From: Seriola aureovittata
Taxonomy: Eukaryota; Chordata; Actinopteri; Carangiformes; Carangidae
DNA: 64,000 nt
Direction of reading: 5' to 3'
Assembly: GCF_021018895.1 (NCBI RefSeq)
Contig: NC_079387.1
Span: 7,117,583-7,181,582, forward strand
Shown here: positions 1 through 37,840 of the stretch, piece by piece
Numbering within the stretch: the first letter of the stretch is position 1
Layout: the number at the start of each line of letters is the position of its first letter
Notes under the pieces: generated by a model
What the model was told of the DNA's origin: nothing
Databases searched by the model: none
Seen by the model: only the letters and a program-made list of their open reading frames with translations
Translations under genes and position numbers: made by a program

Positions 1-35
1 TGGGTCACACAAGCAAGGTCCCAGACGGACCCCCG

Positions 36-36
<1 letters not shown>

Positions 37-93
<57 letters not shown>

Positions 94-110
94 CCACACA
101 CACACAAACA
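37..110 (+). repeat. (CA)n microsatellite
   Basis: Uninterrupted CA from 37 to 88, followed by an imperfect CACCCACACACACAAACA tail. Confidence 0.95.
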
Positions 111-1571
111 AACAACCCACAATCACAAATGTCACCCTTTATCATAATCACTAATAGCCTCGGCATCCCAGACTACAACCAGCCAATCCTGTTAGGTGTG
201 ACTGACCGCTTTAGAACATGAAAGGCTGCGATTGGTCACGGCTGGTGTGGTAGGAAGCGGATTAGAGATCAACATGACATGGCGTCTGGAATCAGATAAT
301 GACATTATGCGCGTGTGTTGACGATCCAGAGAATGCAGATTCATACTGTACAGGGAGAGGTAGGGAAGCTGAGGAGGTGGTGGAGGAGAGGAGACAAGAG
401 GAAAAGGAGGGATGTGAAGAGATGAGAGAGATTTGGAAATCTTATTCTCTTTTGAATTTGACATCTAAAGCTCCCAGCCTTTTATCACTACCATAAAAGT
501 GGAATTTGGACTTCTTTAGCTTGAGCTCTGGGCACGATCAAGTATACTTTTTCTTTTTCTGTCCTAATTGGACCCTACACCTGCTAGCCAGTGTGGTGTG
601 GACGAGATGAAATGAATGAATTTCTTCCAGAACAAGCATTACAAGATTTATCACTTACTTCCTACAAGCAGTGGCCAAGACAAATATTTTACTAGGAAAT
701 GCTGTTATGCTGTAGCATAATATTTTTCCTCTGCTTCACATGGCAGGGGAGCATATCAGCACTGTTTCCGCATGGCTGCTTCTATATACTGTATGAAAGA
801 TAAATAAAATCCCTTTTTGAGAAAGCAAGAACGAAAGGAAAAAAAAAAAACAATTTGCAGAGGAAATTTACTACGACCTTGGCATGGAAAGCATGACCCT
901 GAAAAGACAACTTGTTCTCAACGATTCTGCGAGGTCGAGGGTTAATCTGTCATAGTGCGCTATCCGCTGCTGCTGTGTAAGCAGATTACAGTTTTTGTGA
1001 ATTGCAAATCTCATAAGCAGTTGAGGGTTCTTTAAAAAATTCTGCGACAGACTCGGGGTAAACACAGTGTCAAAAGGTTTAGATGTTGGAGAAACAGAAA
1101 GGGGAGTTTAACTACACATGAGCAAATTAGAAATCTTGTTGCATAATTAACAAAAATGTCCATAATTTATTTAGTTTTAATAAAAATTAGAAAAATGGAG
1201 CACTGGTTCTTTCTACCTACTGTGAAAGTAGGTGATGTAGATGATACAGGTCTGAAAATTTGACACTAAACATGTTGTTGTACTCGCAATTAGCTGTACA
1301 TTTTACTGGTAAATGTACAAATATTATTTAGCAAAACATGACTAAAGACAGAACTCACGATCACCCTTGTTAAATCTGTTGTGGCTCATATTTCAATTCG
1401 ACCAGACACTGATTGTTGTTCCAAAAATGTGCCATTGCCACAGCTGATAGTCAGACGTCATCATGTTTATGCTCAGCTTCAGATGCTTTGCCTTCTTTTG
1501 CCTGTTTCCAGCATTTCACAGTTTGCTATTTTCTGCCTGTGAGTTAAAGAACTGAAACAGCACAATCATAC

Positions 1572-1576
<5 letters not shown>

Positions 1577-1623
<47 letters not shown>

Positions 1624-1634
1624 ACACACACACA
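1577..1634 (+). repeat. (CA)n microsatellite
   Basis: CA repeat with one CGTA interruption at about 1621. Confidence 0.95.
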
Positions 1635-4600
1635 GTGTATGGTGATTATGTGAGCCAGGTCAATGGGGATGACCTACTTCTCGCTTCTACTCCGCGGACT
1701 GCCACAGCCGCTCACGTCAACTCACCAAATTCGCCCCTACACCCAGCCAAATGTTGTTTCGGGGGGTGGTTAAAAAGCTTTCGGCTGCTCACTGTGATTA
1801 TTTCTGAGTGATTTTGTGTCATTTTCTGGGAGTGTGCTAGAATTGCCATAGAGAAAATAAGACTTTTTCGGTTCAATTTGTTGAGCGATGCTGTAATTGA
1901 AATATTAATTTTGCTAAAACAGAAGTGAAATAAAATTCCCCTGAAGCAGGGTTTAAAGAGAAGAAAGTCAAAAGTTTTTGTGTTAAAACATTGGGACAAA
2001 AGACTGAGTAGAACCACAATTATTAGCAATTATGAACAGAACATCAGTATAATGTTCAGCTCTATGTATTATGTTGAACGCCAGGAAACATTCACATTCT
2101 TTTCCCATTTCAAAAACTATCTAAGACTCTTATATCTTTTTGTTGTTGTTTTTTTGTCCGCATTGTGGTCTTGTCGAATCGGTTTTTAGAAAATGGATAG
2201 AAAGAGCTCCTATGAAAATTTTAACAGCTTAAACTATGAGTGGAATAGAAAGCAGCAACCTCCCTGGACCCAAAGTTAATGAAAGATTTAGATGTAGAGC
2301 ACAGACAAATGGGGGAGTCTGCCCAAATATAAACAGAAAGAGAGATCAAAAGTTGAACGATTTAATGGGCTTTATTAGTGTTTCTCATCGACATGCTTAT
2401 TTGTTTTCCAAGGAGCCAGTGAGCATCCTTTAAAATATTAAAGTGAGGTTGGATTTTATGCTGACGTAACACTAAATAATGTTCAGTCGCAAAAGGTTAT
2501 TCGCTGACATTTATGGATCAGAGACCTTATAGAAGTTTTCTTTCAATATAAAATCACCAGAAATTTGAGGGCATTGGGGCAATGGCATTTGTAACCCTGG
2601 TAATAAGAAATGTAGCATTTGACAGTAGCATCTGAGGTAGAGAAATGGAAACTGTCAGCAATAGAAACACAGGAAGATATAGGAATGTCAATCTGATTCT
2701 TATTTTGAAGGGATGAGCACCAACACACACTTAAATATACAGTATCTCTCTTATATTAGCCTATATTGTTGTCTGTTGACAAGTAGAGATGGGTGAGGCA
2801 TCCTCACCACTTTATGACTGTGTGTGCTGCTATTTAGTGTGAATATTGTAAGTACGAAAAATGTGAGACCAGACTGTTTACTTTATTTGCATTGCTGGGA
2901 TTTTCTTCTTTCTTCTTTTCATTTTTAATGTTACAAGCAGCTTATGTTAGAGCAGACAGATGCACCGTTTAATACATTCCTCACAGTTTTGCTCTTGTGT
3001 TTTTGATTTTGAGCAGAGAGTGAAAGTGGAATAAAAGAAACTGTGGCCATGAAAGGTTCTCATATTTTTCTATCTATTTTTTCTTCTTTGCAAAGAGCAA
3101 AGTGTCAACTATTTAAAAGGAAATGAGGAGGGAAGAAGAAATACTTGAACATTTCATACAGATTTCATATTATAAAGGCTGTATATAAACCATATGTGGC
3201 AGTATATGACTATTGGTAAGAAACATCATTTATTGCTCACATGCAGAGGCTGCACAGTGCAGGACTTTTCCACTACTCATTCAGCTTTGTATTGCCCCCC
3301 ACTGAAAAGTATTGGTACTGACGTTTCAGTGGTGTCAGCACGGGAGATAAGTCTTTCACACACAGTGGCAGCTCTGACAGTCATGAGGATCACAGAGTGA
3401 TGGTGGAAAAATAAACAACTTTGCCTGGATTTTATCAATTTCCTCCTCCACCAATCTCAACCCCCCCCCCACCCCACACCGTTCCTATTTCCTCTTCCAT
3501 TCTTCCCCTCTACCTTTCCCCCATTTCTATGCTCCTCTCTCCTCCTCTACCTCAGATGACACACACTGTGTTCTGCTCTGTGCTCTGTCACCTCCGTGCA
3601 TGGTTCAACAGTGTCACCTATGGTATGCTGAGAGGCATTTCACCCTGTCTCACCTGCCTGTCTGGGTTTGTGCGACTATGTATGTCAGGCACAGATTTCA
3701 GTTAGTGTGTGTTTGTCTTTGACAGATTGTAGTGGATTTATTTTCTTTATCCTTTAGCGCCTCCAGGTTTCCCTCCTGTAAAGCGGTTACCTGTCAGAGC
3801 TCCATCAATGTCCAACTTTTCCAGCTTTGTCAGGGACTTTTTTTGCTCTACTTTCTGTGCATCTTTAAAATGCTGTCTGCTGTTTATGTTACTTTGTGGG
3901 ACAGCTGTGTGCAGGAATGCAAAAACAAGGCTGCTAATGAAGTGACATAAAGTGCTATTGCCTCCAACATATTAATAATAACTTCATTGTTGATTTTACA
4001 ACTAAAATCTGTATTACGCAGCATCAAACTTAGAACCACAGCTTCTTTAACGTCTGGTGATTCTGTTTGCAATCAAATCCCTTTTTACACACAAAGTATC
4101 ATTAGCATATTTACCAGCTTCTTTAACAAAAATGCTGCTAATTTCTCCACTGTGTTCCCCAGCTAAGTGATAACTGTGTTGCTGTGCTGTTTGGGGCTGA
4201 GCAGGCTGTGTAACAAAAATGTTTAGTTTTGCTAAAAACAGCTTTAGCAAAATGTTGACCAGTGGAAAAGTCCCATTAGTGCAATACTGTCAAATGCTTG
4301 TGGATTAAATGAGGTTAAATGATAACACACATGAAAATTCTCCAACTTTCAGTGTTCACCCTCCTACACAAACTTTAGTTCCTCATTTCACAACACAACT
4401 GATTATTTAGCTGCAGAGCTGCTAGTTTTTCTCCACTTCCACTTCATGCTAGACATGCTAGTCTGGGGATACAAGGCAAACTGACCAACAGGCCAAAAAT
4501 AACACGATGTACTGCATTCCTAACACCTCTCCAAGTTTTACTGGACTGTCAACAAGCTTCAGTCTTCACCGACAAAATATCTCTGGAAATATAAACACCT

Positions 4601-6308
4601 GAGGGAGGCTCTCTGGTGCTGCAGTGTCTGTGGGAATGTGAGTGTGTATCGATGTGTATGGACATGTAGGGACTTGGAAGTGTAAATGTGAGTGTGTGTG
4701 TCTCTCTCTAAGGATTTGTTGTGTTTACAGCCCCTCCAAACACATTTAATTTCATTTGAAGTGTGGGATTGCTGAATCACCTCCATCTTCCCCACTCAGT
4801 ATCTGTCCTCTACAGTAGGTCTTCCCACAGTTTCAATGGTAGGCTGTCCTTCTCTTATTTGGAAATAACAGATCAAAATAGACTCATATAACAAACAATG
4901 TTCTTTGTACGCAGTATTTTTTCTCCCATCCACTGCAGTGCTAATGAATGTTAGCAGGCCTCAAAAATTACGGACAACTAAAGTGCTTAGACTGCAGAGA
5001 GCTCAAGTGAGGATAGTTTATCTGCAGCACTTGTTTTTTGTTTTTTTTCTTTCAGAGGAAGAAAGGAAACCATGCGTTAAGATGGTTAGAGAATGAATAG
5101 GAGGGATATTCTAGTCCACTCAGACGCACACAAGCCTCAAGCTCAGTAAACAGTGACATCTGCTGAAAATACCACACTGTGGGAAGAAGAGTGGACGTCT
5201 CTCCTGCATCAGATAGTCTTCATTTTCTTTGTTGCTTTCCCTTCAATACATTCACTGAAAAAAACTGTGATATTTCATTCTTATTCTGTGTTGTATTATC
5301 TTCAGTAGATTCCATTTGTGCCAGTCTTAAATACATTTGCTTATGCAATGATTCCATTTCTCTATGGGGTTTGTTTAGGTTTTATCTAATCTTCAAGGTT
5401 TTTTCCGCAGTTACAAAATCCTCATTAGCTGCCACAAACTGACAGTTGCTTTATTTACAGCCCGTTGGCTAAATTCATAAATAAAGAAGGAGTAAAATAA
5501 AACACAACTTGCACGCAGCATTCAATTTTTAACTTTAAGTTAGAGGCTCAATTTTAACTTTTGATTACTTTATTTCCAATGTGTTTTATCAGTCAGGTTT
5601 TGACCACCATTACTAATACCTTACTAATATGCTTATCAGTCGAAATCTTAAAATTAATATTATCCAGAAATATTAACAAAAAACTCCCCTTCAGCTTCCA
5701 GTTAACATCCACGGCTGTTTTCACCTGGAAACTGTTTCATCTTACAGGTTACAGGGAGACTGAAGTCACCTGTGTCAAAGTGGAGAGACACTTTTCTCAA
5801 AAGCGTTTAGATGTGTTTCTACTGCACACACAAAGTATTCAAACATGATAATAGACACAGGTAACTGTCCTCTTTTAACCTAGAGACACAGACAGCATTC
5901 AGGGTTGGATGGAAATCAGTTACTGTGCAGGGGGACGTGTGCACTAATTACCACCTGACTACAGCTGTGGCTGCAGCTGCCACTGCTGCACCCGCCATCA
6001 AAACCACACCCACACTGCCACATTATGCTGAGTGTTAAAAACTGTCATTAAAACGATTCTACTCCAACCCCCAAAATAAGTTCCTCACTACCACTGGTTT
6101 TATTTTCATTCATTTTCAGTGACACTGCAAATCCATTACAGAGAGTGTTAGTGCAGAGTTACTTAAATGGAATTTGTTATACAACTGTAGGCATGGACCT
6201 CTAGTGATTTTATACATCATGAGTCAGCGTCAGTTGGAAAATGAAATGTATTACCTTCCTCTGGTGATGCACTAATTGCCGAACGAATAGACACAGAGAG
6301 TAGTGATG

Positions 6309-6334
6309 GTGTGTGTGTGTGTGTGTGTGTGTGT
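6309..6334 (+). repeat. (GT)n microsatellite, short
   Basis: Thirteen GT units, followed by a further GTGTGTGTTTGG run. Confidence 0.9.
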
Positions 6335-7001
6335 AACTGGGTGTGTGTTTGGTTTTTCTATAGACAATAAACCAAACACACTATGACTCTCTTGAATCTT
6401 CATATCAAGTTTGGCACTGTTCATTGTGAGTGAGTTGTTGATGGTTCTTTTGTGGTGTGTTTCTTTCTGTTCTACACATAATTATTCCATCATGTCACCA
6501 GTTATCGGATTGTCATCCTGGTTCGACTGTTATTCTGACAAGGCCAATAAGAAGAGGGTCTGCATCTCCTGTCTGCTGCAGCACAGTCACACCCTCCCTT
6601 TATTATTTAATATTCTCTTCTATCAGCAGCTTTGTCTGAGGAGAATATAAATGCCACATGCATCTGTGGACACAAGTGGAAGTTTCACAGCCAGACTATT
6701 GTCAGATCTAAATGTCTGCTGATGAAGCATACTGAACTGCTTCTGTTTGTGTACTCTATAAAGATATCCGTTTTCCTCCATTCTCTGTTTCGACACACAC
6801 CAAAAAAATCCAGCACTTAACACTGGCATTCTTTAAGTCCACTCAGTGGTCTGCTCCACTGAGATATAAGCCCTCCCAAGAAAGCAGTGAGGAGTAAGCC
6901 GTTTCACACCATTTAATCACAAATCCCTGTGCTTTCTTTTCCCCTTTTCTCTCTCCCTTTCTCTGCTTTCCTCCATCTCTCTCTCTGTCTCTGGCCTACA
7001 G

Positions 7002-7069
7002 ACAGCTGAGCGGCTCTTCTGGATTTCGCTGACACTGCGCCTGGTCCCGCCTGGCCTTTTCTGAGCAGG
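7002..7069 (+). other. mid1: 5' UTR part of first coding exon, with upstream splice acceptor
   Basis: A pyrimidine-rich run (about 6940-6998, mostly C and T) ends in CTACAG at 6996-7001, a strong acceptor 68 nt before the start codon. This implies a noncoding 5' exon upstream, inside or outside the window; I could not locate it. MID1 genes in mammals are known to use several alternative noncoding 5' exons spliced to a common first coding exon, so the arrangement is expected. The bases before the ATG (GCAGG) give G at -3. Confidence 0.6.
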
Positions 7070-32746
<25,677 letters not shown>

Positions 32747-32764
32747 AAGCTACAGACAGACATG

Positions 32765-32770
32765 AATAAA
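32765..32770 (+). terminator. Possible polyadenylation signal of mid1 (AATAAA)
   Basis: AATAAA lies 18 nt after the stop codon, just upstream of the inverted-repeat element at 32795. Use of this site would give an unusually short 3' UTR. Other AATAAA hexamers occur at 33789-33794, 34325-34330 and 34941-34946; the last is followed by a T-rich stretch and would give a 3' UTR of about 2.2 kb. The sequence alone does not decide between them. Confidence 0.25.
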
Positions 32771-32794
32771 TCAGCATAAACTGGCCTCATTATC

Positions 32795-33179
32795 TTAAAG
32801 CTGCACTGGGCATATTTGTGATAATACTCATGCTTGCATAGAGAACAGAAAAGTGTTCCATCCTCTTAAATTCACTAAGATTATAGTGATTAAATTCTGC
32901 TTATGTGAACATTTACACACACAGATGCAGTTACAAAACAGTGAGTGAAATATAAACTGCCTCCTAACCAGAAGCTAACAAGCACTTTGTCCAAAAAGCT
33001 GAATTCATAATTGCTTGATTATTTCTTCATTTCCCATTTGGTTTTCTTTGGTACATACCACTATAGACCAGCTATTTTTGGTAAAAATGAGCATGTGAGT
33101 AAGCCAATGACATAACTTTCTCAATCAAAATAGTTCACACTTGCTACTATTAGTGCAAAGTTGCCTAGTGCAGTTTTAA
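32795..33179. mobile_element. MITE with terminal inverted repeats and TTAA ends
   Basis: The left end TTAAAGCTGCACTGGGCA (32795-32812) and the right end TGCCTAGTGCAGTTTTAA (33162-33179) are inverted repeats matching at 16 of 18 positions, with weaker similarity for about 16 nt more. The ends can be read as a TTAA target duplication around 14-bp terminal repeats, as in piggyBac- or Kolobok-type elements. No transposase is encoded in the 385 bp. It sits 48 bp after the mid1 stop codon, so it may lie within the 3' UTR. Confidence 0.6.
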
Positions 33180-33548
33180 TTAAGACAAAAAGGAGAACTT
33201 CCTGAGGTCTTCTCATTAGTGATTTCCAATTGGTTATTATGATTTATAAAAGCAAATATGATGCTGGTTCATGTTGTATTTGACTCAAAAAGACTTAGTG
33301 AAAACCTATTCTAGATGGAGGGCAATAAGCTGGAGTCAGCTCAGAGGAAACCAGGACAAATGGACCTTGTTGGACCAGAAATTCCTTCTCTAAGGCACTT
33401 TGGGCTACGATGGGCATATTTGTACCACGGCAACTAGGAAACAAGCCACAAATCAGTTTTTTTGTTTCATTTGTTTAACACCATTTTATCAGATATAGCA
33501 CTTTGAAAATCCCTTACACACAAATACACACACTGCATACACACACTG

Positions 33549-33551
<3 letters not shown>

Positions 33552-33587
<36 letters not shown>

Positions 33588-33611
33588 CACACACACACAC
33601 ACACACACACA
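33552..33611 (+). repeat. (AC)n microsatellite
   Basis: AC repeat with one AACAC interruption near 33586. It is preceded by a direct repeat of TACACACACTGCA at about 33525-33551. Confidence 0.93.
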
Positions 33612-35369
33612 AACATGAGTGCATACACACAGGCAACCCCTACTTTAATCGATCACAGTTGCTGAAAGAGCAGGTGTATATTTTGTAAATTCATAGTCAT
33701 CCCCCCTTATCTTTCCCTCCTTCATTAAAAAGGAACCAAAGTAGCCATTGCTGTCTGTTCACTTGTCTTTGCATAAAATTTTACTCTTAATAAATGCTGA
33801 ATTATTTTTAAAAAGTGACATAGAGAGGAAATAGCATTATGCTAATATTAAAAGCAAAGGATTCCTTTAAATCTAGACCTTGTTTTTGCACATTGTTCAT
33901 ACTTTATTCACGGTTTTGTAGCTTCAAAGTCTCATTCATTTTGGTGCAATTAACATGCATTCATATTGGCAGTGTTGTGTTTTGTTTGACTTATTGTGTT
34001 AATTTTTCTTGATTTGGCAGCCAGACAAGTCCTGCCATTATGATTTCATGCGTTACACAATATATGAGTTGTGCTACAGTTGTAGCCGCAGGTTATTATT
34101 TGAGCTAGGCTGTAAAATGCACAATTGGGTGTAATTTTTGTCACTTTTCTCTGAAACAAGCTATTTAGTGAGAGATATTTGTTCTGGTGTGCCAATACTC
34201 CATGAATTAGCTTTTCATAAAAAGTGTCTTCCCATTTTATCTCATAAAAATATTCAATTTTGTATGTCATTTTCACACTGAGGTCTTATTTCATTAAATC
34301 CAGATGCAGCTGTTTGTTTGAAAAAATAAAAGTTCAGTTACTCTTTCTTTTTTTTTTATTAAGATAACACAGCAATAGACATGGGGATGTCATTGGACTT
34401 ACTGCATAATGGTTATATCAGTAAGGTTCCCTCACTCTTTCATCATGTCACTTAGTCATCTTTAGTCTTCAGTCACTGGCTGAATCTTATTGGCTGAACT
34501 GAATTATTTAAAATGGACAAAAAGGCCTAAATGATCTACAGCCACTGATACTCATAGGTCAAAACCATTACAGCATAACCCCCGAAGCATATTTTCAATT
34601 CTACATCATGTTTTGTTCTATATGTAAGTGACAAAATGGATCTCCTCAGTGTAAATACAATGATTGGTTGTATTTCTCAATGTTGCTTCTTTTCAATATC
34701 CACCACACTTAAAATATGGAGAACAAATAACAATCTATTCTTTAATTCTGTGTTTCCTTGGCAATAAATTGAACTGTATGTTTCATTGTATTGGATACAA
34801 ATATATAGTGCTTAATTTAATGTCTCCATTTGAACTTTACCATGGTGTTATACGTTTTGTCTCTGTGGACATTTTTATGGAAAACAGGATATGAGTGCTT
34901 GCTTCACTGTCGTCTGAGATATGTCTATGAAAAGGTAAAAAATAAACGTTCCTTTTCGCATTAAAGTATGATTTTTTTTTTCTTTCCTCCAGTCAAGTAA
35001 TCTTGCAGTGTGAGAATGTCAAGAGCTGTTCTCATAAAACAGGACTGGGTGAAATGCCAGGAGCCATTTCGCTCTTTCTGGGTGACGTACAAACAAAGGA
35101 GGAAACTGAAGCAGCCCCAAATTCAATAAGTATAGACCATGGCATTTTGGTCTGTGTAAAGTTACTGGTGCCCTCCAGGAAGGTAATGCACTTACTGCTA
35201 TAAGCATGGATATGTTCTTCTGCTCAAGCTTCCCCAGTTAAAGAGCCAAATTCAGGTCAGACCGTCAGTTGTCAAGCATTTAAAACTGCTATAACCAACA
35301 TTTTTACATTAGCAAGTAGAAAACATGACAACCTGTACATAAAAGCTTTAGCTTTGTGTTAAACCCACA

Positions 35370-35625
35370 GATAATTATCATCCGACTCTACAGTTCCTCT
35401 GAGCTCTATGGAGCTTTGGTAGCATCTTTCAGCCGACTGTTTTGGTTTTCTGGCCCCGCGCCTTTACTGTTTTGGTTCACTCTCACTGCTCTGCATCTGT
35501 TGTCAGCTCTAAAAACACACTGTATACTGCCTGCTCAGCACCAAGCGGCAGACAGACAAAGTGAACAATTTAGCATTTAGCAGCTGAAGAGTCAGATATC
35601 TGAATCTTTTTGTTTATTTTTTCCT
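35370..35625 (+). repeat. Teleost interspersed repeat fragment
   Basis: Segments GAGCTCTATGGAGCTTTGGT, CTGTTTTGGTTTTCTGGCCC, CTGCCTGCTCAGCACCAAGC and CAATTTAGCATTTAGCAGCT resemble a high-copy repeat of percomorph fish that I know from memory. No ORF of interest. Boundaries approximate. Confidence 0.45.
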
Positions 35626-37784
35626 CATCCAAATTTTAGCCTAAATTGACCATGTTTATTCCAGACATGAACTTTAGACCTCTGAATATCGATGGCCCTC
35701 TGTCGACCCTACGGTTTTTGGCAAAATGGGACTATGTACACTTTCAACTCTTCACTACAGCTGCACTGTGTATACAACTGAGAGAAGTTTAATCAAACAG
35801 TGATTATTTCACTGTGCTCTAAGAGCACTTTTTCTTAATTTGTATTTATAAGCTCAAGAAGGTAAAATTAACCAGTAATTTACAAAAAACAATTTTTTGT
35901 AATTTTGTGTATCTGAGATTTATCTTGGAATCCTGTGAGAGCTCCTGAACCCTAGATTGGAAACCACTGCTCTAAGCTACACTCTTACCTGATATTTAGA
36001 GATGCATGTCCAGATTGGTTACAAAACCACTTTGCCTAGATGTTTATCCTTGGATCAGCAGTTGCTAGATTCAGCTAGATTTATTTAACAAAGTGGACAC
36101 TAATCATCTTGACTACACTATAAGAGAATAATGCAATTATCTTTTTTATAACCACATTACTAGGAACTTCAACTACCACAGGAAAAGATGTTGCACAAGG
36201 CATCAAAGCTCTTCACAGCATCTGTACTTTTCTTTCCCCATGATGAATCATCCAGGCAGATGCTAATGTCAAACTCTAAATTTAGACGCAAACTCAAGTT
36301 CACTTGAGTTTCTTGTGGAAGAGGAAGTTGTTGAGTTTATGATGTGAACTTCCCGCGGACATCAGGGGCTCTTCCTGGTTTTCCAGGAGCAATTGTTACT
36401 GACGCCAGGGTTCAGTGGGGGGTTTTTGATGCTGAACAGCTACTGTAGCATCAGCTGAATCTTTCTGTGTGTCGTTCACACGGTTCACTGGTGTGAGCAG
36501 GCAAAAATGAGCATACCCAGCGCTCCACTGAGCAGACAATAAAAAGGGCAAAAAGTCAAATTAAAGGTCGTCATCCACAAATAACGGAGGTGCTTGTCTG
36601 TTATTCAACCTGTAATACAGAGGATATGCTGAGGATAGCATGATTATGGTAGACTTCCCTCTGTTGTTGTCAAATGCATTAATACCAGTATTTAGTGCTA
36701 CTTTCTAGAATTGCTGGTCTATGAAATACACAATATGCATGTAAGATTGATGCATATGCTTGTGTGAAATATAAACCTTCTCCTAATCAGCAGCTCTTGA
36801 GAAATTTGTAAGGACTCACCAGTGTCAGATATTGCAACTTTACAGTCCCTTAAAGTACAGACTCTTACACTACACATACATAAAACATGGATGCTGAACA
36901 CTTGAAGAAATGTAAAGTTCAGTTATTTTCTTTAAAAAAATCACACATTTTGACTTTAATCAGACCTTCACTGCATTTCTGCTTAAATGATTTTGGATTG
37001 TGTGTAGGAATCCAAACACAGCTAAATAATCTGGGTGACTGACTGGATATAATTAGTAGATTGTGTCATGACAACCAGTTTTAGAGTGTTACATCAATGA
37101 CACAATTGCATATTAAATGTCTAAAAACACAAGTCACAATATGAGACCATCTGTGCTTCTGTGCATAAAATGTGTCAGTTCTTATAATGTTTTTGTCCAT
37201 AGAGAGCAATTATCTGCTTAAATCCTGCCACTGAGAGTATTCTGCATATTATATATTCCTTGGTGATACTTGGTCCCTACAATATATGAAATAAGTGATT
37301 CTGTTTTAGTTTATTGCACTGGAGCTACGCTTTGAGATTTTCAGAAGTCTGCATTTCATTTTTGTAAAATAAAATTTACTGGCCTTAAATTTTGACCTTT
37401 TCCTCCAGCCTAATACAATTTCAGCTAAGTTCAGCAGTTAAATGTGTGTACTGACCCTCTTGTGTTCTCATACAAGACTTTGTGTGACATTTCAGAGGAT
37501 CGATACAGTAACTTAATGTGTCTCAGGGTTTTGCTGCTCGGCTGAAATGTAGCGCAAAGGTAGAGGACCAACTATTTTATTAACCTTTATCAAGGAAAGG
37601 ATTTGCTGAGCTTGTGTGTTGTTTTTCTACACATATGGTGACATACCACCATATTCACACTTGAGTAGTGGTGTGAAAGTCCTGCAGCTTAAACAGCTCA
37701 GGCCATTTTCTTTTTTGTTGCCTCAAGGGCACCTTGGATATATTTTAGCAAGAAGCAGAAACTGTTAGTCATTCAATTTTTCCC

Positions 37785-37840
37785 CATGGGCTTTGGGATT
37801 TGAACCACTGACCTCCCTTCACAAGACCACTTCACTCTGC
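37785..37840 (-). repeat. Possible tRNA-derived SINE head remnant
   Basis: The minus strand carries GGTTCAAATCC (37796-37806), a perfect RNA polymerase III B box, within AGGTCAGTGGTTCAAATCCC as found in tRNA-derived SINEs. A convincing A box is not seen upstream of it on the minus strand, so only a fragment, or chance, remains. Confidence 0.3.

Larger units (their letters stand above)
1..7001. other. Upstream or 5'-intron region of mid1, no supported gene
   Basis: Only short unconnected ORFs. It holds three microsatellites, a purine-rich run (about 348-437), a C10 homopolymer (3461-3470), an inverted repeat TTTTGCTAAA/TTTAGCAAAA (4227-4252), two CCAAT-type boxes (CCAATC near 182, ATTGG near 231) and a complex block at about 860-1070. 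At least one noncoding mid1 exon must lie here or further upstream; I cannot place it. Confidence 0.6.
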
